Shown here in pieces: positions 61,127 through 64,000 of a stretch of 64,000 nt of DNA. Origin of the DNA: Zygnema circumcarinatum (Eukaryota > Streptophyta > Zygnematophyceae > Zygnematales > Zygnemataceae); contig CM074807.1 of assembly GCA_037447605.1 (NCBI GenBank), positions 1,147,995 to 1,211,994 on the forward strand, in the 5' to 3' direction. The notes beneath the pieces are model-generated. The model saw only the letters and a program-made list of their open reading frames with translations, searched no databases and was not told the origin of the DNA. How positions within the stretch are numbered: the first letter of the stretch is position 1; every line of letters starts with the position of its first letter. Made by a program: the position numbers and the translations under genes.

Positions 61127-61623
61127 CGTCAAATAAGGGATTTTTATTGAAAAAACCCCTTAAACACCTTGAAAGATACTCAGATTTTTCCCTTAATAGA
61201 ATCCGCCTCTTCAATAGGGGGAGTCAGACCTTGACCATCGCCCGCGGAATTGAAAGTTTCCGCCGGCGGAAAGGTATTGATTTCAATTGCAGAATTCGGG
61301 TCGGAAACCGCGGCTCCCCACGAACCTGTCTGTCCCGTCCGTACTTCGAAATAGGTTACAAAAATGAGTTACAGGCTCGGCAACCGAGCCTGTCGAACGT
61401 CCACTTTTGGCGAAAAAGGCCTGCCGTACAAAGCAGAATTGGCCCGACGGGCTGGCGAAATTGATTTGGCGATGGTCAAGGTCTGACTCCCCCTAATAAT
61501 GAAAAAAAATAGAAAAAAAAAATACAAACAGAGAACAGAAAATATACAAATCCCTTAATTCCATTGAACGAAAAGTATCCCTTGAGTTTAAACGAGTTTT
61601 TATGGGAATTCCCTTATTTGACG
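61127..61623. mobile_element. Inverted-repeat element that hosts a nested element
   Basis: CGTCAAATAAGGGA (61127-61140) is matched exactly in reverse complement at 61610-61623. GCCCTGG just outside the left end has its complement CCAGGGC just outside the right. Without the nested insertion the element would be about 215 bases. No coding capacity. Confidence 0.65.
61216..61494. mobile_element. Short inverted-repeat transposon with AAT target duplication
   Basis: A 279-base element bounded by 27-base perfect inverted repeats starting AGGGGGAGTCAGACCTTGAC, flanked by AAT at 61213-61215 and 61495-61497. Its end resembles that of the 603-base element (AGGGGG, then TCAGAC) and the target duplication is the same, so both probably belong to one superfamily. 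Non-autonomous. Confidence 0.88.
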
Positions 61624-62029
61624 ACTCCAGGGCCTGGGCCCCTGTCGGCCGTCTTGTAGCGCAAGGCCACGTGTCTTTGTCGTCACTCACCAGTACGGAC
61701 CGACGCTGCACGGCACTGTCACACTCTTGCTCGCACATGTGACGTCACACGTCGCGCGGCATCTGGTCGTCCGTACCATTAATCGTACATGTATCCGTAC
61801 GGTCGCAGGAGGTGTGAAGGTGCCGGGGAGGAGCTTCCCGTTTAGGCCAAGGTTGCGGGGGAAGTTTAGGGTTAGAGGTAAGAATTAGGGTTCAGGGTCA
61901 GGATTAGGGTTGGGATGAGGGTTAGGCTTGCGGAAGCGGGAAGAAGTCGGCAATGCATGGCTAGGGTGAAGATGGGGCTGTGAGCGGAGGGCGACCGCTG
62001 AAGGGGAGGGCTATCTCAGCGAGGCAGCC
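61624..62029 (+). promoter_or_regulatory. Promoter/leader region of the ARM-only gene
   Basis: Contains TGACGTCA (61740-61747), GTAC words (61751-61800) and a run of telomere-like TTTAGGG/ATTAGGGTT units (61864-61926). These lie between the transposon block and the start codon. Telo-box-like motifs are common in plant housekeeping promoters; function here is inferred. Confidence 0.5.
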
Positions 62030-63430
62030 ATGGGGCGGTGGTGGCCGGGAACGGGGGAGTCGGCTGAAAAGAAGGGAAGGGGCGGAATCTTCAAGGGGAA
62101 GGGGGACGCAAGCAGACAGGGGAAGGAGGAGGAGAGGGAGGCGGCCGAGAAGGAGAAGGAGGTTGAGGATGCAGGGAGGGATGCGGAGGACGGGGAGGAG
62201 GGGAAGGATGCAAGGAGTCCCGGGCTGGCGAAGCTCTCAAGAAGAGTGGTTGCAAAAACCCGGTCTATTGAAGAGCTTCGGCGGTTGATGGGGAGGCAGG
62301 TAGTTGATGAAGATCACTCTTTGAATATCAGTAGCAGACGCACAACGAGCTTTGTCGCTACCGACATAAGCCCGGATACTCCAGAATTGATTTACAGTTC
62401 TGTTCCTTTGGATGGAAGCCCCCTAGCTTCGAATCCAGTATCACCAGCAACGACGCAAGTGTTTCAAAGGTCGATGACGGCTTCTTCCGATGGATTTTAT
62501 GCTGCTGAAGAATTCGATGAGGAAAGCATTTTGAGGTGGCTGAAGGTGGTTACGGAGGCAGATACGTGCAGCGACCGTGTGGAAACTAGCGGTGAAGCGG
62601 GTGCTGTAGAAGACGCGCAGGACTGTTCAGCGAGAGGAAACCTGGTGGAATTGCAGCAGGCAACACGGGACCTATGGAACATGTCGAAGGTCTCACGGGG
62701 AGCTCGGCAGAAAATGGTAGAGTTGGGAGTGTTGACGGCGATGGTACCGTTGCTGAGCTCTAGTGATGCGCAGGTCCAGGAAAACGCAGTTCGTGTTTTG
62801 CTGAACTTGTCTCTTGAGATGGAAGGAAAAATTCGGATGATAGCAGCTAAGGCGCTGCTCCCGCTGATGAGGACGGCAAAAGAGGGCATCACGGAGAAAT
62901 CGCGAGAGATTGCAATTGGCGCATTGAGCTCCTTGTCAGTAGCAGGGCCTGAGAGGATAGAGATGCTGGAGATTGGAGCTGTAGAGCTGCTGCTAGAAGT
63001 CTTCGGCTCAGGCAGCACCCAAGCGAGACGGGATGCTGCTGGTGGGCTCTTCAATCTTGCTCTCAATGCTCGGTCTCGCATTAACATACTTCGCGGAGGC
63101 TGTGTGAAGACGATCATGGACATTTTGGACACTCCTGGGGCGTATGGTGTAGAGCAAGAATCCATGAAGTTGCTTTCTTCTTTATCAAAGTACTCGGAAG
63201 CATGCGGTGAATTGGAGAATCCCAACTTTGTTCAAATTCTGGTGGGAGTGCTGGAATCGGGAGAAACTGATACTGCTAAAATCAACGCGGCAGCGTGTCT
63301 GCTGCGACTTGCAGAATTGAACGAGAAGTGGATTCCTGTGATCAAAGACAAAGATGCACTGTTTCCGCTGATCGCTCTCTCACAAGGACCTTCGCCAAGA
63401 GGCAGGTTGAAGGTGCGTGGGGTCCTCTGA
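62030..63430 (+). CDS. ARM-repeat protein related to the U-box ligase at 48006-50075 but lacking a U-box
   Basis: Single open frame of 466 aa from ATG 62030. The first 90 residues are lysine/glutamate-rich and disordered, followed by a serine-rich linker. ARM repeats fill about residues 215-445 (RDLWNMSKVSRGARQKMVEL, LLNLSLEMEGKIRMIAAKAL, ARRDAAGGLFNLALNARSR, GVLESGETDTAKINAAACLL). These align along their whole length with the ARM region of the U-box gene, down to the shared ending (LPLSQSTSSRGREKVR versus IALSQGPSPRGRLKVRGVL). No cysteine/proline pattern of a U-box is present, so the protein cannot be a U-box ligase itself. It might act as a partner, decoy or independent scaffold. Both genes are intronless and lie divergently. 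Identity of the fold is confident; role is unknown. Confidence 0.88.
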   Translation: MGRWWPGTGESAEKKGRGGIFKGKGDASRQGKEEEREAAEKEKEVEDAGRDAEDGEEGKDARSPGLAKLSRRVVAKTRSIEELRRLMGRQVVDEDHSLNISSRRTTSFVATDISPDTPELIYSSVPLDGSPLASNPVSPATTQVFQRSMTASSDGFYAAEEFDEESILRWLKVVTEADTCSDRVETSGEAGAVEDAQDCSARGNLVELQQATRDLWNMSKVSRGARQKMVELGVLTAMVPLLSSSDAQVQENAVRVLLNLSLEMEGKIRMIAAKALLPLMRTAKEGITEKSREIAIGALSSLSVAGPERIEMLEIGAVELLLEVFGSGSTQARRDAAGGLFNLALNARSRINILRGGCVKTIMDILDTPGAYGVEQESMKLLSSLSKYSEACGELENPNFVQILVGVLESGETDTAKINAAACLLRLAELNEKWIPVIKDKDALFPLIALSQGPSPRGRLKVRGVL

Positions 63431-64000
63431 ACTCTCTGCCGTTCTAACTTTCGTCGGACTCAGGTGGTGCACCCAATGTGGCCATGACTGCTGCCTTTTA
63501 TTATCCGTGAAGCCGCAGCACGGAAGCAAAAAGGGCATGGAAGCAGGCAGGTGTAGTTCCACGGCAGGTCTTGTTTGGTCCATTAGCTTCTTTTAGGGTT
63601 GACTGGTTCAGTTATGCTTGTCCGTACACCTTCTGAACAATGGTCGTTATGGAGACCAGACGGGTTCTGCAGCATTGATGAAGTCATTATGAGTATTCTT
63701 GTTGTCATTGCTTTCATTGTGTTTTTTCTGGAAGGTTTGGAATTGCTTGTTTCCGCTTTGGTGCCCTTGTTTTAATCAGGCTCTGGAAAATGCTTATGTT
63801 AGTTAGGAATACTCCAAATGTACACAGAGACTATCTGAGAGCTGCAACAGGAACTGACTTGCTTTTGAACTGCTTTTGTGTTATTCTCGCTTTTCTTCCA
63901 GGGCTTAACCTTGTTGAATCTTCTGCGGGCCTGTCATACAACGATATAAGGAGGTTCAATGCTTCATCAACATAGCTACGTAGAAGTTTTCACAGTCGAT
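63431..64000. other. 3' flank of the ARM-only gene
   Basis: T-rich sequence after the stop codon, probably 3' untranslated region and intergenic DNA. A splice-like tract (TTTTCTTCCAG) near 63891-63901 precedes an open stretch to 63975, but nothing recognisable is encoded. Confidence 0.4.

Overview
The window is nuclear DNA from a eukaryote, most likely a streptophyte (land plant or charophyte-type green alga). Genes are split by GT-AG introns of about 70-850 bp. The recognisable proteins include plant-type forms: a PICKLE-like CHD3 remodeller, a plastid-type half ABC transporter of subfamily D, a ubiquitin-like/BAG co-chaperone, a U-box/ARM E3 ligase and a SAR3/MOS3-like Nup96. A run of ten N marks a scaffold gap. 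A Chara-like alga would fit the long introns and repeat load, but I cannot fix the species from sequence alone.

Layout, left to right: mitochondrial ATP synthase OSCP (+, 1403-3680); a divergently placed membrane protein with ceramidase-like S-x3-H and H-x3-H motifs (-, 5314-8132); a complete 23-exon PICKLE/CHD3 gene (+, 8914-21635); a complete 13-exon exonuclease 1 (+, 23822-28934); an incompletely resolved ankyrin/CCCH/RRM gene (+, about 30937-33200); a Nup96 with the Nup98-type autopeptidase domain (+, about 35167-39760, containing the assembly gap); a BAG protein with a long serine-rich tail (+, 41404-45320); an intronless U-box/ARM gene (-, 48006-50075); about 1 kb of purine-rich microsatellite; a complete 10-exon ABCD2-like transporter (-, 52121-55931); a repeat and transposon-rich stretch (57.4-61.6 kb); and an intronless ARM-only paralogue of the U-box gene (+, 62030-63430).

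Six split genes were rebuilt exon by exon. In four of them (OSCP, EXO1, BAG, ABCD2-like) every junction keeps phase. In PICKLE all junctions from exon 2 onward do, and only the first coding exon is uncertain. In the membrane-protein gene exons 2-6 do, and the first junction is open. The EXO1 model places its catalytic acidic residues at D30, D78, E150, D152, D171 and D173, the numbering known from human EXO1. It does so only if one AT-AC (U12-type) intron is used. The PICKLE model needs two GC-AG introns.

The genes do not form a pathway. They are housekeeping and regulatory loci: respiration, chromatin, DNA repair, nuclear pore, proteostasis and transport. The most unusual content is the nested transposon block at 58.2-61.6 kb. 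There, short inverted-repeat elements that share AGGGGG..TCAGAC ends and duplicate AAT have inserted into other inverted-repeat elements. I found no CRISPR array, tRNA, rRNA or clearly novel multi-gene system.
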